The notes under the pieces were generated by a model that saw only the letters and a list, made by a program, of their open reading frames with translations, did not search any database and was not told where the DNA came from. The translations under genes were made by a program, and so were the position numbers. A DNA stretch of 64,000 bases. Source: Galeruca laticollis. Taxonomy: Eukaryota > Arthropoda > Insecta > Coleoptera > Chrysomelidae. The DNA is taken from contig OY998179.1 of NCBI GenBank assembly GCA_963921935.1, positions 55,100,222-55,164,221 on the forward strand, written 5' to 3'. Shown in pieces: positions 46,580-57,400 of the stretch; within the stretch, counting starts at the first letter, position 1; the number at the start of each line of letters is the position of its first letter.

Positions 46580-47502
46580 TTAGTACTTAAAACCGTTTAT
46601 TAAATAATAGTCTAAATTAAAAGGATCGGAATTGTTCATGTGACCTATAATAATTCCGAAAGGCGTATATTTCGTAACTGAATGAATACTATTGTAATAA
46701 CAGAAAATTGCATTTTTTATTAGTTGATCAGATTTCAAATTTTTATTTTCTCCTTGTAAGCATCGATAATGCTCGATTAGTGTTGAGTGGAATTTCCCGA
46801 CTGGAGAGTTTGAATTACTATTTTTTGATGTTGTTAAGTGTAGATGGATGTGGTGTAATTTGCAAAAATCTTGAAGATCGGAATTTTTAAATTCTGTACG
46901 CTGGTCAGACGTAATTTTGCTGGGTAGACCGTGATGGGAAATAAATTCAAGTAATTTCTCAACTACAGATACTCCTGTTATACTGTCTAACGTAGAGGCT
47001 TGACCATAACTTGAAAATGAATCTATGATTGTTAAATACGATTTATTTGATATATAGAAAACGTCTATATGGATATGTTCGAATGGTCCCGAAGCTGTGG
47101 GTGTTGAATTGAATTTTATGACTGGGGGGTTTCTGTCATACTTATTCTTCAGACAAGTTTCACAATTATTTATGAAATGTTCTATTTCTTCTATCATTTT
47201 TGCCAATAATATCTACGACTAAGGGATGCTTTCACTTCATTTATACCTCTGTGACCTGATTTACTTATATGGTAATATTCTACTTTCTCTCGTTGTTCGT
47301 CAACTGATTGAATATCAGTGAGAATTTTGGTACAAATGATAAATTTAAGAGCTGAATTTTCAAATGTTTTTTGTGCAGTTACTATAAACATTCGTGATAA
47401 GGGTTACTTTTGGAAATAAAGGGCATAATTTTGGTTAGGATTTATAAATTCCTGAATGAATTTTATTACGTTTGATTCAGTGTCTACTACTGGTAATGTA
47501 AC
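46580..47502 (-). pseudogene. Integrase of the errantivirus-like element
   Basis: The N-terminal HHCC domain (YYHISKSGHRG; NNCETCLKN) lies in two frames. The core follows with Asp in HIHIDVFYIS and Asp in KITSDQRTEF. At the third position, expected Glu, the sequence reads SNSPVGKFHST, so Gly replaces Glu. It ends in LDYYLINGF at the satellite block. The upstream side joins the Penelope-like insertion at 47503-47514. Confidence 0.85.
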
Positions 47503-47514
47503 ATATAAGCGATT

Positions 47515-47767
47515 GAACGATGAAATAAAACAATATATTTTGTTTAAATCTTCATATATTTGGACTAATGTCCAATTTAAACTTGTTGACGCGTTTCACT
47601 AACACAGTAGCTTTGTCAAAACGAATGAAGGTGAAATATAAAAATGTCTTAATATATACAGTGCTAAATCTATTTACTAAGGTTAACAATGGTATTAAAA
47701 GATATTACCTGGAAATTCATACACTACAAACATTCCTAAGCTATCTTCTAGGTAAAGAGGTTCAATA
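47515..47767 (+). repeat. Left inverted pseudo-LTR of the Penelope-like element
   Basis: Inverted copy of 48728-48977. Confidence 0.88.
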
Positions 47768-48149
47768 AAGGAGACTGATTGATATCTATTTGGTCGTTAA
47801 GGAGATTACCTGAATATTTAGTTTTGTTAATGTCTAGGGCTTCTAATAAATTTAAACTAAAGGATTTACCGACTACATGGAGAATTTCAAAATTTGGGTC
47901 GAAAATGTGTTGGTTTTCTAATAAATGATTTGAATAGTTAGAATCTAATTTTTTGTTGTCATAGCTACGTTTGTGTTCCGAAATTCTAGTTTTAAAATTT
48001 CTAAAAGTTCTACCGATATAAATTTTATCACAATTGTCATTACCACATTTCAATTTATAAACTCCTGATTTGTTTAATTTTGAAGATTTAGATTTATCAT
48101 TTTTAATGAATTTGGATAAATTGTGATCAGTTTTAGAGGAAATATTCAT
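47748..48149 (-). pseudogene. GIY-YIG endonuclease domain of the Penelope-like element
   Basis: The open frame holds GVYKLKCGNDNCDKIYIGRT, where Y-K-L and Y-I-G stand for the GIY-YIG motif, with the extra cysteines (GNDNC) typical of Penelope. The conserved downstream RISEHKRSY and the active-site region near NHLLEN follow. It would nick target DNA. One frame break separates it from the RT part upstream (stop at 48168). Confidence 0.88.
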
Positions 48150-48167
48150 GTGTAAAGTTTCTAAAAA

Positions 48168-48727
48168 TTATTTAATTTTTAATGATGGTGTTCCAAAGTA
48201 TGTTAAGCTTTTAAATTGTCTATTATTTTTATCTGAAGGGAATACTTGTTCTAAAGTCTGTTTTTTTATCTTTTTATTTATGATATTGTCAATTAAATTT
48301 GGATCGTAATTATTATTAACTGCTATTTGTTTTATGATATTTAATTCTTTGGTATAATTATTAATACTTAATGGGACTGTTAAGAGTCTGTGTATCATAC
48401 TATTGAAAGCTGCTAGTTTATGACTGAATGGGTGGACCAAACTATTATGAATTGTAATATCTGTATGTGATGGTTTATGAAATATAGAAAAATCATGTTT
48501 ATTATTTATATTTGAAATTGTAAGGTCTAGAAAGTTTATAGACTTATTTTGTTCAAGTTCTACGGTAAATTTGATATTATTGTGAATCGAGTTTATGTAA
48601 GTAATGAAGCTCTCTAATTGTCTATTTGTACCGATGAAACTAGCTAAAATATCGTCCACATATCGGTGCCAGTACATAATTTTTTGTTTACTAAGGGGGT
48701 GTTCATGAATTATTTTTTCTATATTAT
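48168..48727 (-). pseudogene. Penelope-type reverse transcriptase, C-terminal part
   Basis: YWHRYVDDILASF near 48670 is the catalytic box; the fingers and most of the palm upstream are lost by 5' truncation. The rest is the thumb region with INFLDLTIS and SHKLAAFNSMIHRLLTVPLS, words shared by Penelope RTs. The frame is open for 169 codons. Confidence 0.88.
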
Positions 48728-48977
48728 TGAACCTCTTTACCTAGAAGATAGCTTAGGAATGTTTGTAGTGAATGAATTTCCAGGTAATATTTTTTAATAC
48801 CATTGTTAACCTTAGTAAATAGATTTAGCACTGTATATATTAAGACATTTTTATATTTTACCTTCATTCGTTTTGACAAAGCTACTGTGTTAGTGAAACG
48901 CGTCAACAAGATTAAATTGAACATTAGTTCAAATATATGAAGATTTAAACAAAATATATTGTTTTATTTCATCGTTC
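48728..48977 (-). repeat. Right inverted pseudo-LTR of the Penelope-like element
   Basis: Inverted copy of 47515-47767. The minus strand contains VALSKRMKVKYKN in both copies, an upstream coding piece of the element. Confidence 0.88.
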
Positions 48978-49008
48978 AGTATGGATCTTCATCAAGTAAA
49001 AGCCTCAT

Positions 49009-49920
49009 CTATTCAATATAAGCGATTATTTTCGAATATTTTTCTCTTTTTACTTTAAAAGAAAGATTTTCGTTACTAGTAAAATATAATTTATTTCTAT
49101 ACATATTTAGTGGTTTTTCAGATATCGGAATTGATAAAATGGGATTTTCCACAGAAGTGTGTATTGTTTCGATGTCATCATTATTGGGGTTCGCTTCTTT
49201 ATCCAATGGGGGTGAGTAAATATTGGTATCTGATACGTCTCTTTCGTTTTCGTCTAAAATAGTTGTGAGGTCAATATTGTCTAAATTAGGAAGTTGATTT
49301 GTAGATTCGTTATATGAACTAATTCTTTCGATTTCTTGATTTACAATTTCTTCAATGTCACCTAAATTAACGTCAAGTGATGCAGTTTCTAAAGCATTCA
49401 TATTAGGAAAACGAGACAGTGCATCGGCTGCCTTGTTACTTTTGCCTTTTAAATATTTAATATTGTAATCGAATTCTTCGAAAAAAGAAAATTCTATATC
49501 ATCAGATTGTCTATATTTAAATGGTATTTTTATATAAGGTCCTACTAATTGCTGGTTCGCAAGGTCTATATTTAAATTCATATTAACAAGATCTTTAATA
49601 CCTATGATTACATCGAAGTAATCGTGGAAGTCACATAATACAAAATTAAGATGATAATTCTTACATTTTAATTCTGCAAAAGCAGGCACAAGTGCTTGAA
49701 ATCTAATATTTTTACTTCCAAGACTTGTAGATAATACAGTTTTGGAATGGTAAATTGTATCTAGAAAATATTTTTCTATAATAGGTTTTATTATTAATCT
49801 AGAGCTACCGGTATCGATTGATAATCTAGCTTTGGGATTCTTAATTTCTATGTACGGTAAATGATTAGCAGAAATAACATTTATTTCAACTTCTTCTTTG
49901 TTTTGGATGGCCCGGCTATC
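49009..49920 (-). pseudogene. Pol start of the errantivirus-like element: protease fused to RNase H end
   Basis: Open from about 49905 in the -1 frame relative to the end of gag. Protease LSIDTGSSRLII is near 49822 with the active Asp intact, and the second protease box (FDVIIGIKDL) near 49610. The frame then goes directly from PFKYRQSDDIEF to EFDYNIKYLKGKSNKAADALSRF, which is the last part of RNase H. The RT is therefore deleted while the frame stays open. The linker to integrase follows, up to the Penelope-like insertion at 49015. Confidence 0.85.
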
Positions 49921-51203
49921 TGAAAATTTTCCTCAAATTGAACTTCGTCATTCATATCGGGTTGATCAAATTCTACTTCTTCATATTCATTAAATTGGTT
50001 AGGATCATATTCTGGATTATCACATTGATTTAAATATATTTCTTCAGAGACAAAATTTAGTTTAACACGTAGATTTGTTAGGAAAAATCTATTATTATTG
50101 TTATTATTATTAACAGGTATTCGACTCCTTTCTGTGAAATTTCGCGACGTTGTCGACATTGGTACTGGTTTTGGTAACTGATTTTGTGGTGTTTGATTCA
50201 GTCTAAAAACATTTTTTGCTGGACCAAATACTTGTCGATTCGTGAAATATCTATTATTTTGTGGGATAGGTTGAACAGGTATCGGTTGGTAAGGCCAATA
50301 TTCTCTGTTTTGTACTACATTATTTGAGACATTGGTTTGATTATATCGATAATTATTATATGAAGGTCGATGATTAATAATTGGTGTGTTATTTGGTACG
50401 AAATTTCGATAATCGTTAAGATTTTGATTTCGGTCTGAATTAGAACTTTGAACATTTTGGAATCGCGAATATTGCGTACCATTATTATTGTTATTAGAAT
50501 TATTTTGGCGATAATTTATGTCATGTAATGATCCATAAAGTCTTTCGAAATTTCCAAATCCTGCGACATATGCCATCGCATCTTCTAAAAATGTGGGTTT
50601 CCTCAAATGCATATTATTTCTTAGCGTTCCATTACAACCCGCTATGAAAGTATTTAGTGCAGTTTTATCGTATTGAATAATTTGACAATTTTGCCCAACA
50701 GTATTTATATTTGGGTCGTTACTCATTCTCTGAATTACACTACCACGGATTAACTGAAGCCTACTACCAAAATCGATAAGGTGCTCATTTTTAAAAGGTT
50801 TAGCTCTAATTGATTCTTGTACTAGACAATCTATACCATGCCTATCAGCAAAACACTGTAATAAAGCAGTTTTCAATTTTTGCCAAGTATTTAACTCTAC
50901 TCTACTACCGACCATGAAAGCTGCTCGGCCTTCTAACTTCTCCTGAATACATTCTATTAAATCTGAATTTAATTCGGCATCATCTCAATTTCTATAGGAT
51001 TCAATAAAACTCTCATATCTAGTGATAAATTTGTTTAAATATTCAATATCACCGTTAAATGTTTGATATTTGCTAATTTAGATCTGAAAAGATCCCAATT
51101 AATTTCAGGTGTAGCCATTTCGTTACTATTAATTTCGTTCAATGAAATATTATTAAAAGCTTCTACAATATTATCAACGTTTCTATTATTAAAATCGTTC
51201 ATA
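49881..51203 (-). pseudogene. Gag of the errantivirus-like element
   Basis: ATG at 51203 (MNDFNNRNVDNIVEAFNNI) is followed by stops or frame changes near 51050 and 50990. From 50915 the frame is open for 344 codons to TAA at 49881. It includes the capsid region (FADRHGIDCLVQESIRAKPF; TALNTFIAGCNGTLRNNMH) and an Asn/Arg-rich tail with no zinc knuckle, as in errantiviruses. Its 3' end overlaps the pol frame by a -1 shift near 49905, at a run CCAAAACAAAG. The start codon lies four bases from the inner mariner. Confidence 0.82.
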
Positions 51204-51206
51204 TAT

Positions 51207-52513
51207 AGTATTCGCCAAAATAAACAGTACCGAAAATAAAAATAAACATTAATTTTTAATTTCTGTAATGTAAGTGTTCAAAATGTTCACCATTTCGACG
51301 CAAACAAGCTTCATATCGATTTTGTACGTCAATGAACATATTTATAAAAAGTGGTTGATGTAACTGCCGAAAAATATTTTGTATTCTTTCCCGTAGTTCG
51401 GCAATATTCGCCGGCGGATTTTCCGAGTGAAATATTTTATCCTTCATTATGCCCTAAATGAATGCGTCAGGTGGCGTCAGATCAGGTGAATGAGAAGGAT
51501 ATTCGAAGTCTGTTCCCCGAGAAATTATTCTATTATCGAAATGCTGACGGAGTAAGTCTAAGGGGCGCACAGCTGTATGGCTCGTTGCACCATCTTGTTG
51601 GAACCATTGTGTGCGAAACTGTAGATTTCGTGCACGGCAAAAGTTATTTAGATCTCTCACAAAAGGTATAATAATTTTCTCTCTATAACTCTCTTGGATG
51701 ACAGTAAGTGGATTCTGATTATCCTCTTCAACGAAATAAGGACCAATCATTCCATGACCAGATACGGCGCACCAAACGGTAACTCGAAGACTGTGGAGTG
51801 GTTTCTTTACAATGTACATCAGGACGTTCAAATCCAAGGAATCTGGTTGTTTGTCGATCAATATAGCCGCTAAGATGAACGTGACTCTCGTCTGAAAACC
51901 ATATGTTTTTCAAAAATTCGGGATCTTCGTAAATTAAACTCAACATGCGACCACAGTAAATTTCTCTGGCACGTTTGTCCGCAGCATTTAGTCGTTGTCC
52001 AACTTGAATACGGTATGGATAACCACCAACTGATTTGAACATGCGACGTAAAGACGTTTCACGAATGTTGAGTTCACATGCAGTTCTTACAAGACTTCTT
52101 TGAGGTGATTGCACAACTTGGTTAAAAACACGTCCTTCATTTTCGTTAGTGCATACTGTTTTTCGACGACCTGAAGAACCTTTACGTTGACACAATACAC
52201 TACCAGTGCGACGAAATTTCTCAACAACATCACACTTTTACTAGGAGCTGCTTTATTAAATTTTTGTTGATACTTTATTGACACCTGTTCTAAGCTTGGA
52301 CCATCATTACGACCTTTTCCGTGTGAACGAAAATAATGCTCTACCAAAAAAACTTTTTCTTCCGTTGTTAGAACCATTTTTAAATCAAATTTAACTGCAG
52401 CATACTATTAATATATCAACTAATGACAATTAAGTCAAATATGACAAATCCATATTACATAAACAACTCCACAGCACTTTCTGTTTCGGTACTGTTTATT
52501 TTGGCGGATACCG
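51207..52513 (-). mobile_element. Inner DD41D mariner
   Basis: TIRs are TAGTATTCGCCAAAATAAAC on the left and CGGTATCCGCCAAAATAAAC (reverse complement of the right end), with TA outside both. It is inserted between the primer binding site and gag start of the errantivirus-like element. Its transposase lies on the minus strand. Confidence 0.9.
51256..52377 (-). pseudogene. Inner mariner transposase, broken
   Basis: ATG at 52377 (MVLTTEEKVFLVEHYFRSHGKGR). It has a frameshift near 52236, a second near 51850 and a TAG after PPDAFI in place of Trp. All three catalytic Asp residues remain: IWFSDESHVHLSG, WFQQDGATSHT, and SPDLTPPDAF, 41 residues after the second by my count. The C terminus (NRYEACLRRNGEHFEHLHY) is complete to 51256. 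It is less decayed than the outer mariner. Confidence 0.9.
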
Positions 52514-52805
52514 TATATTTAATTTATATAGTAATGAAAAATAACTTAATTTATATCTTCACTAATTCCAAAGAATGGTATAGGAAGGCGTGAGAAGGAA
52601 ATTCGGCACTTACGTTTAGAAAATCTTCTTCCCCCACTCTTTGGTTCCTTTCACTACGTCCACAGGAGGGCTGCTCTAGGTTGTTGATCCCACAGAAATG
52701 GTAGATAGAACTCGCGCTTGAAACTTTAAAACGTTAAAGTCATGAAAGTTTATACGAAAACCGTAGAAATCGGTACACTGCATAATTCACGTTTTCACAA
52801 CTCGC

Positions 52806-52826
52806 GCGATCCTACTGACTGCGCCA
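52806..52826 (-). other. Primer binding site, serine tRNA
   Basis: Minus-strand TGGCGCAGTCAGTAGGATC starts at the last base of the 5' LTR. The site resembles the serine-tRNA sites of 17.6 and 297 in Drosophila. Confidence 0.85.
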
Positions 52827-53000
52827 GTTTTGTTTTCCTTTACGAAAAATGTCTTTTTAAAAAGAACTAAAATCAACTATAATAAAAATATATTTTAACG
52901 AAGAGCAGAAATAATACAAAAAATGTATAAAAACTGTACTGAGAGTTATACTATTATGCAGTTTTACAGGTGCCCACTTGATAGCGCTGTAGGCATAACT
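52826..53000 (-). repeat. 5' LTR of the errantivirus-like element
   Basis: 175 bp, an internally deleted version of the 233-bp LTR at 43401-43633. Confidence 0.88.
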
Positions 53001-53150
53001 AGTGTAGCTTTTTCATTTCAAATCAATAAAATGGAAGTTGAAACAGTTTTTGCTATAGGAAATAAGTATTGACTGTGTTGTAGCGAATTCCTGTTATCAA
53101 ATAATTCCATTCCATATTAATGTTAATTTATGCAATTAATCGGAAAACAT

Positions 53151-53432
53151 TCCATTATTTCAAAACAATTGAAGATAGGTATATGACATGGTACAGTAAA
53201 TATGTCTAGAATTTTCTGAAGAATCCAAAAATTGAAAAATATACTGAGTTGCATTTAAAATAAGAAAGTTGGTATTAGCTACAATTACATGACCCATCCT
53301 GTATCTGAAATTCTGTTAAAAAATGCGTAACTAAGAACACTTATCAACGTGTCCGAGCGTATTTACTAACACCCCCCCTTCCCCACCCATTTATTTATTA
53401 CAGAATTTATTCCACTTGGCTGTTCCTCATTG
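53151..53432 (-). repeat. Right TIR of the outer mariner
   Basis: Inverted copy of 35994-36242, followed by TA (53433-53434). Confidence 0.75.
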
Positions 53433-53434
53433 TA

Positions 53435-54445
53435 TACAATCATTATCTCAAAATTACTGGCTCCACTAACTGTTTCCTTGTTAGTTCAATTTGGATGATA
53501 AATTATTCAAGAAGGTTCAAAGATTAAGTCGATAGATGAGACACTATTAGTAACAAATGTTTACGCTAACATATTATTGTGCTGAAATAGAGCAAGAATG
53601 CTTGTCGTTTTTGTTTGCGATGAAGGTTTGTCTATGTTTGGTTTAGTTTAATATAACAAGGGCCTGTTCCTGTTATATATGTGCCGAAAGAAAGAAGAGA
53701 CACTTTACTAAAGCTGCTCTACAAATATTAAATTCCGGAGACAAATGGAATACAAATATATCTGGCTTGGGTTTTTTATTCAGAGGTAAATAATACAAGG
53801 AGACTCCTAAAAAGTGTTTTCTCGTAGATTGACCGTATAAATAATTATAGGTTTTGTATCAATGGCTCATACTTGGATTTATTATAATTCAGAAAATTCA
53901 TCTATCTGCATAAACTTAGGAGTGTGATAGAATGTTTCTAGTTGGGTTGATACTACCACTACTTTGATACGTTTGGAGATATTTTGGAACAAATTATGGA
54001 ATTAGAAGTGAAGATGGCCTGGTTTACTATTCACTGTTATTTGTATACTAGTTATACTATTCAATTACGATTTAAATTTGTAATTGCAATACAGCTAGGA
54101 AAGTAGTTTGGTTTTGAAACGAGAAAGTCAGTAAAAAATATCTTCGCATCTCTTCGAAGATACTAAAAAGATAATCAAAATTATGTGGGCTCCATCATTG
54201 AAAAAGGAGAATCAGGTTGATCTATAGCTGTGGTTTAGAAATGGTATCACCTTCAACTAACAAATCTTCTGGAACAATTCAACATCAAAATTATCTGAAG
54301 TTGAAATATCAGTGAATAGATTGTAGAAGATCCCAGCAAATCGTCGACGTCAATTGATTTTTAGTCTGGTTCATAAGTCTCATTTTCCTCAGAACCTAAA
54401 CCGGACCACCGAAAATTATGATTTTGGTCTCATTCGACTCTAAAA
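53435..54445. other. Non-coding stretch with one tandem copy of foldback sequence
   Basis: No ORF of note. A 75-bp segment at 54363-54437 is repeated at 54560-54635 inside the left arm of the foldback (period about 197 bp). Confidence 0.55.
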
Positions 54446-57400
54446 CACCACAATAGACTGTTTTAATGACATTTAACACAGTTCACATACAATTTGGTTT
54501 GTTTTTGTAATGGTATGTGGGTGAGTAGACAATGTATGCCCAATTCTTAATCTAGAAATAGTCTGGTTCACAAGTCCCATTTTCCTCAGAACCTAAGCCG
54601 GACCACCAAATATTATGATTTTGGTCTCATTCGATTCGAAGTGGCATCTATAAGTTTCTCTCAACGTGGCAAGAGGGGCTGAAAAAAAATGCAAAAGTTA
54701 TAAACAACTAAGTAAAATAAAAAATTAGGGTTTGGTTTTTTTTGAAATATTTCAAAAACTGTTTGAGATAATCGAATTTTTAAAAAAGATCCTTGAGGAA
54801 CAGGATATTACCTAGAATGTACTGTACCGAACTGTACCGACAATCCTTATAATTTTAATTTAGCGGCGAAAATAGCGGTAAAAACGCGTGGTTCGGCTGC
54901 CGCGCGCATCGCCCCAATCTGACACATGAACTAAAAAAATTATTTTAACTGATTAAATATTAATATGGGTACTAAGTAGACATATGAATAAACAATAGTC
55001 CGTAAAACACTTTTTTTATCACATATATTAATTAATTATCAACATAAAACGCTGATTATTTCAAAACAAGAAATATAGAATTTTTTTGATTTTTTGGAGA
55101 TAATCTTAAAAGGGTTTAGAAGAGATCCCTGTTGGAAAAATTAAATAATTTTGATTTTCCACTTTTTTATTAACAATGAAAGGCATTAAAAAATTAATTA
55201 TATAAATAAAGCTATCTGAATTTTTTTTTCCAATTATTATTATTATTTTGTTTTCTTATTGATGAAAGCCATATGACAATAATTTTTTTCTATTTTCGAC
55301 TGACATTATTTAAATAATTGTTATAAGCATTATTTATAACCTTTTTGGGAAACTACTTTTTTTTGGAATCTCATCCTTGAAGAAAATTACGATTTTGAAA
55401 AAAATCGTTTCTTAAGAAAATTTTTTATTAACAAAAAACGCACTTGTTAATTAACAATTTTTTTTTGTTACTAAATAATAATATTAAGGACCCATTTTTT
55501 GTTTAAAAATCATTATTTATTATGTTCTTTCGTATTATAAAAAGTATAATTTTTTCATTCATTTTTGATTAGTTTCTCAAACAAATAATTTGTTACAAAC
55601 AAATGTATTTATACTAAAAAATATTACAAAAACAACCATATATAATTTTTTATGTGAATTTTTTTTTTATTTTTTATATAATTTTTGAATATATTATACT
55701 ACATAATTTTTTATATAATAAAGTTAAAGTTAAAAAAGTTAAAGAGAAAAATAATGGAGACAGGAAACGCCATTGAAAACTAAGGGAGAGACCAATGAAG
55801 AAATTGATACATCAAATAAAGAAACTGGGGACAAAGAGGGAAAAAAATATCTGAGGAATTGAAGAACGCGGCAAGAGTCATAACACAGTGGAAGAGATGT
55901 GTACAAGAGGGTACCCTCAACACCTAAAACATGACAAAACATTATAAAAAGAAAATTTTATAATGGTGACTGATTATCATTTAATTTGAATTTAATAGAC
56001 TTTTTCCATTTATTTGAATTCGATTAATAGAGAAGCTGCTCCATTTCAAAATATGTTTTCCATAAGGAGTAAGCAACTAACCCCTTTATCACTATTTCTT
56101 TTTAGGGGTTGCAAATAGATTTGACTCTTCTATGTATAGGTATCCACTAAGGCTCTTTCAAGAATTGAAACATTTGCTGATCTTCCATATTTTTGTGTTT
56201 TCTATTCTGTTTCACGGATTATAATTATCCGTTCGAGGTGTTTCATTTTCGCAGCTTCAATGTCCCTATCGGAGAACATCAAATAGGTCAATCTACTATA
56301 CTGAGCAAATTGCGGGTGTATTTATTTTCACACTCTCTATTAATGTTTTGATATACCTTAATTGTTTCAGAGACTAAATTCCAGAAGAGTTGGAAACAAA
56401 CTCAAGACAAATAATAGGAAAATTTCAGATGTGAATTTCATATAACCTATTTAAAAACATTTTTTTTGTTACTAAATATTAATATTATGGAACCATTTTT
56501 TGTTTAAAAATCATTATCTATTACGATCTTTCGTATTATTGAAAATATATTTTTTTTATTCATTTTTGATTTGTTTATGAAACAAATAATTTGTTACAAA
56601 CCAATGCATTTATAGAAATATTTTTTTAATTACTAAAAAAATATTATAAAAACAACAATATGAAATTTTTTATATGAAAACATTTTTTATCTTTTTTATA
56701 TAGTTTTTATTTATATTGTACTACATAATTTTTTAAATAATAAAGTTAAAGCTTGGTTTCCAACCTCAATTTGTTCATTTATTAACGAAGAACAAAAAAG
56801 TCTTGGAATGTTCTTATCATATTTTCATTAATTTATAACATATTTGAATTGAAAAGTAGAAAAAGTGAAATTCAGGTGAATTTAATAAATAGAAAAAGTT
56901 AATGAGCAATTTAGTTAGAGGTTCGTACCAGAGATCAATTTTATTGATAATTAATAACGAACAAAAAAGTCTTGAAGTGTTTTTGTCGTATCTTTAATAG
57001 TTTATAAGTTATTTTAATAACAATAAGTAAAAACAAGAAGAAAACTACTAAGTTCAAAAGTACAAAATATTTAAAAATTAGATATGGTGGTTTTTGTAAT
57101 ATTTTTTTTCATATTTAAAAAAATATTTCGTATAAATGCATTTGTTTATAACAAATTATTTGTTTAGTAAACAAATGAAACATAAATAAAAAATTATTTC
57201 TACTTATAATACGAAAGAACATAATGAATAATGATTTTAAAAAAATGGTTTCTAAATAATAATATTTAGTACCAAAAAAATTGTTAGTTAACAAGTGCGT
57301 TTTTTGTTAATAAAATTTTTTTGCAGAAACGATTTTTTTTAAAAAATCCTTATTTTCATCAAGGATGAAATTCCAGAAAAGAAGTTTTCTAAAAGCTTAT

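Larger units (their letters stand above)
47515..49015 (-). mobile_element. Penelope-like element, 5'-truncated, inverted terminal repeats
   Basis: Inverted repeats of about 255 bp (47515-47767 and 48728-48977) enclose the end of a reverse transcriptase and a GIY-YIG endonuclease. A 38-nt extension lies outside the right repeat only (48978-49015). A perfect 12-bp target duplication ATATAAGCGATT flanks it (47503-47514; 49016-49027). Inverted pseudo-LTRs with a one-sided extension of about 34 bp are characteristic of Penelope. Confidence 0.92.
43401..53000 (-). mobile_element. Errantivirus-like LTR element with env, RT deleted
   Basis: LTRs at 52826-53000 (5') and 43401-43633 (3') have AGTT...AACT ends, and the flanking 4-bp duplication is AGTG (43397-43400; 53001-53004). 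A serine-tRNA primer site, gag, protease, integrase and an env frame are present, an errantivirus layout. RT and most of RNase H are removed by an in-frame deletion; gag, pol and env also contain stops or frameshifts. Three foreign blocks sit inside: a mariner (51207-52513), a Penelope-like element (47515-49015) and satellite DNA (45613-46572). Confidence 0.9.
35994..53432 (-). mobile_element. Outer mariner (DD41D group), carrying all nested insertions
   Basis: The TIRs at 35994-36242 and 53151-53432 are inverted copies with shared blocks such as GGAACAGCCAA and ATTCTTCAGAAAATTCTA. TA flanks the right end (53433-53434); the left flank is TT, probably mutated. The transposase on the minus strand is split: its first part is at 43279-42636 and its last part at 36600-36230. 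The copia insertion accounts for the gap inside the gene, and the errantivirus-like element sits between transposase start and right TIR. The host element alone would be about 1.8 kb. Confidence 0.8.

Noticed and set aside
55739..55942. 67-codon minus-strand ORF as a gene
   Set aside because: Hydrophobic low-information translation in the centre of the foldback; no motif and no conserved counterpart.
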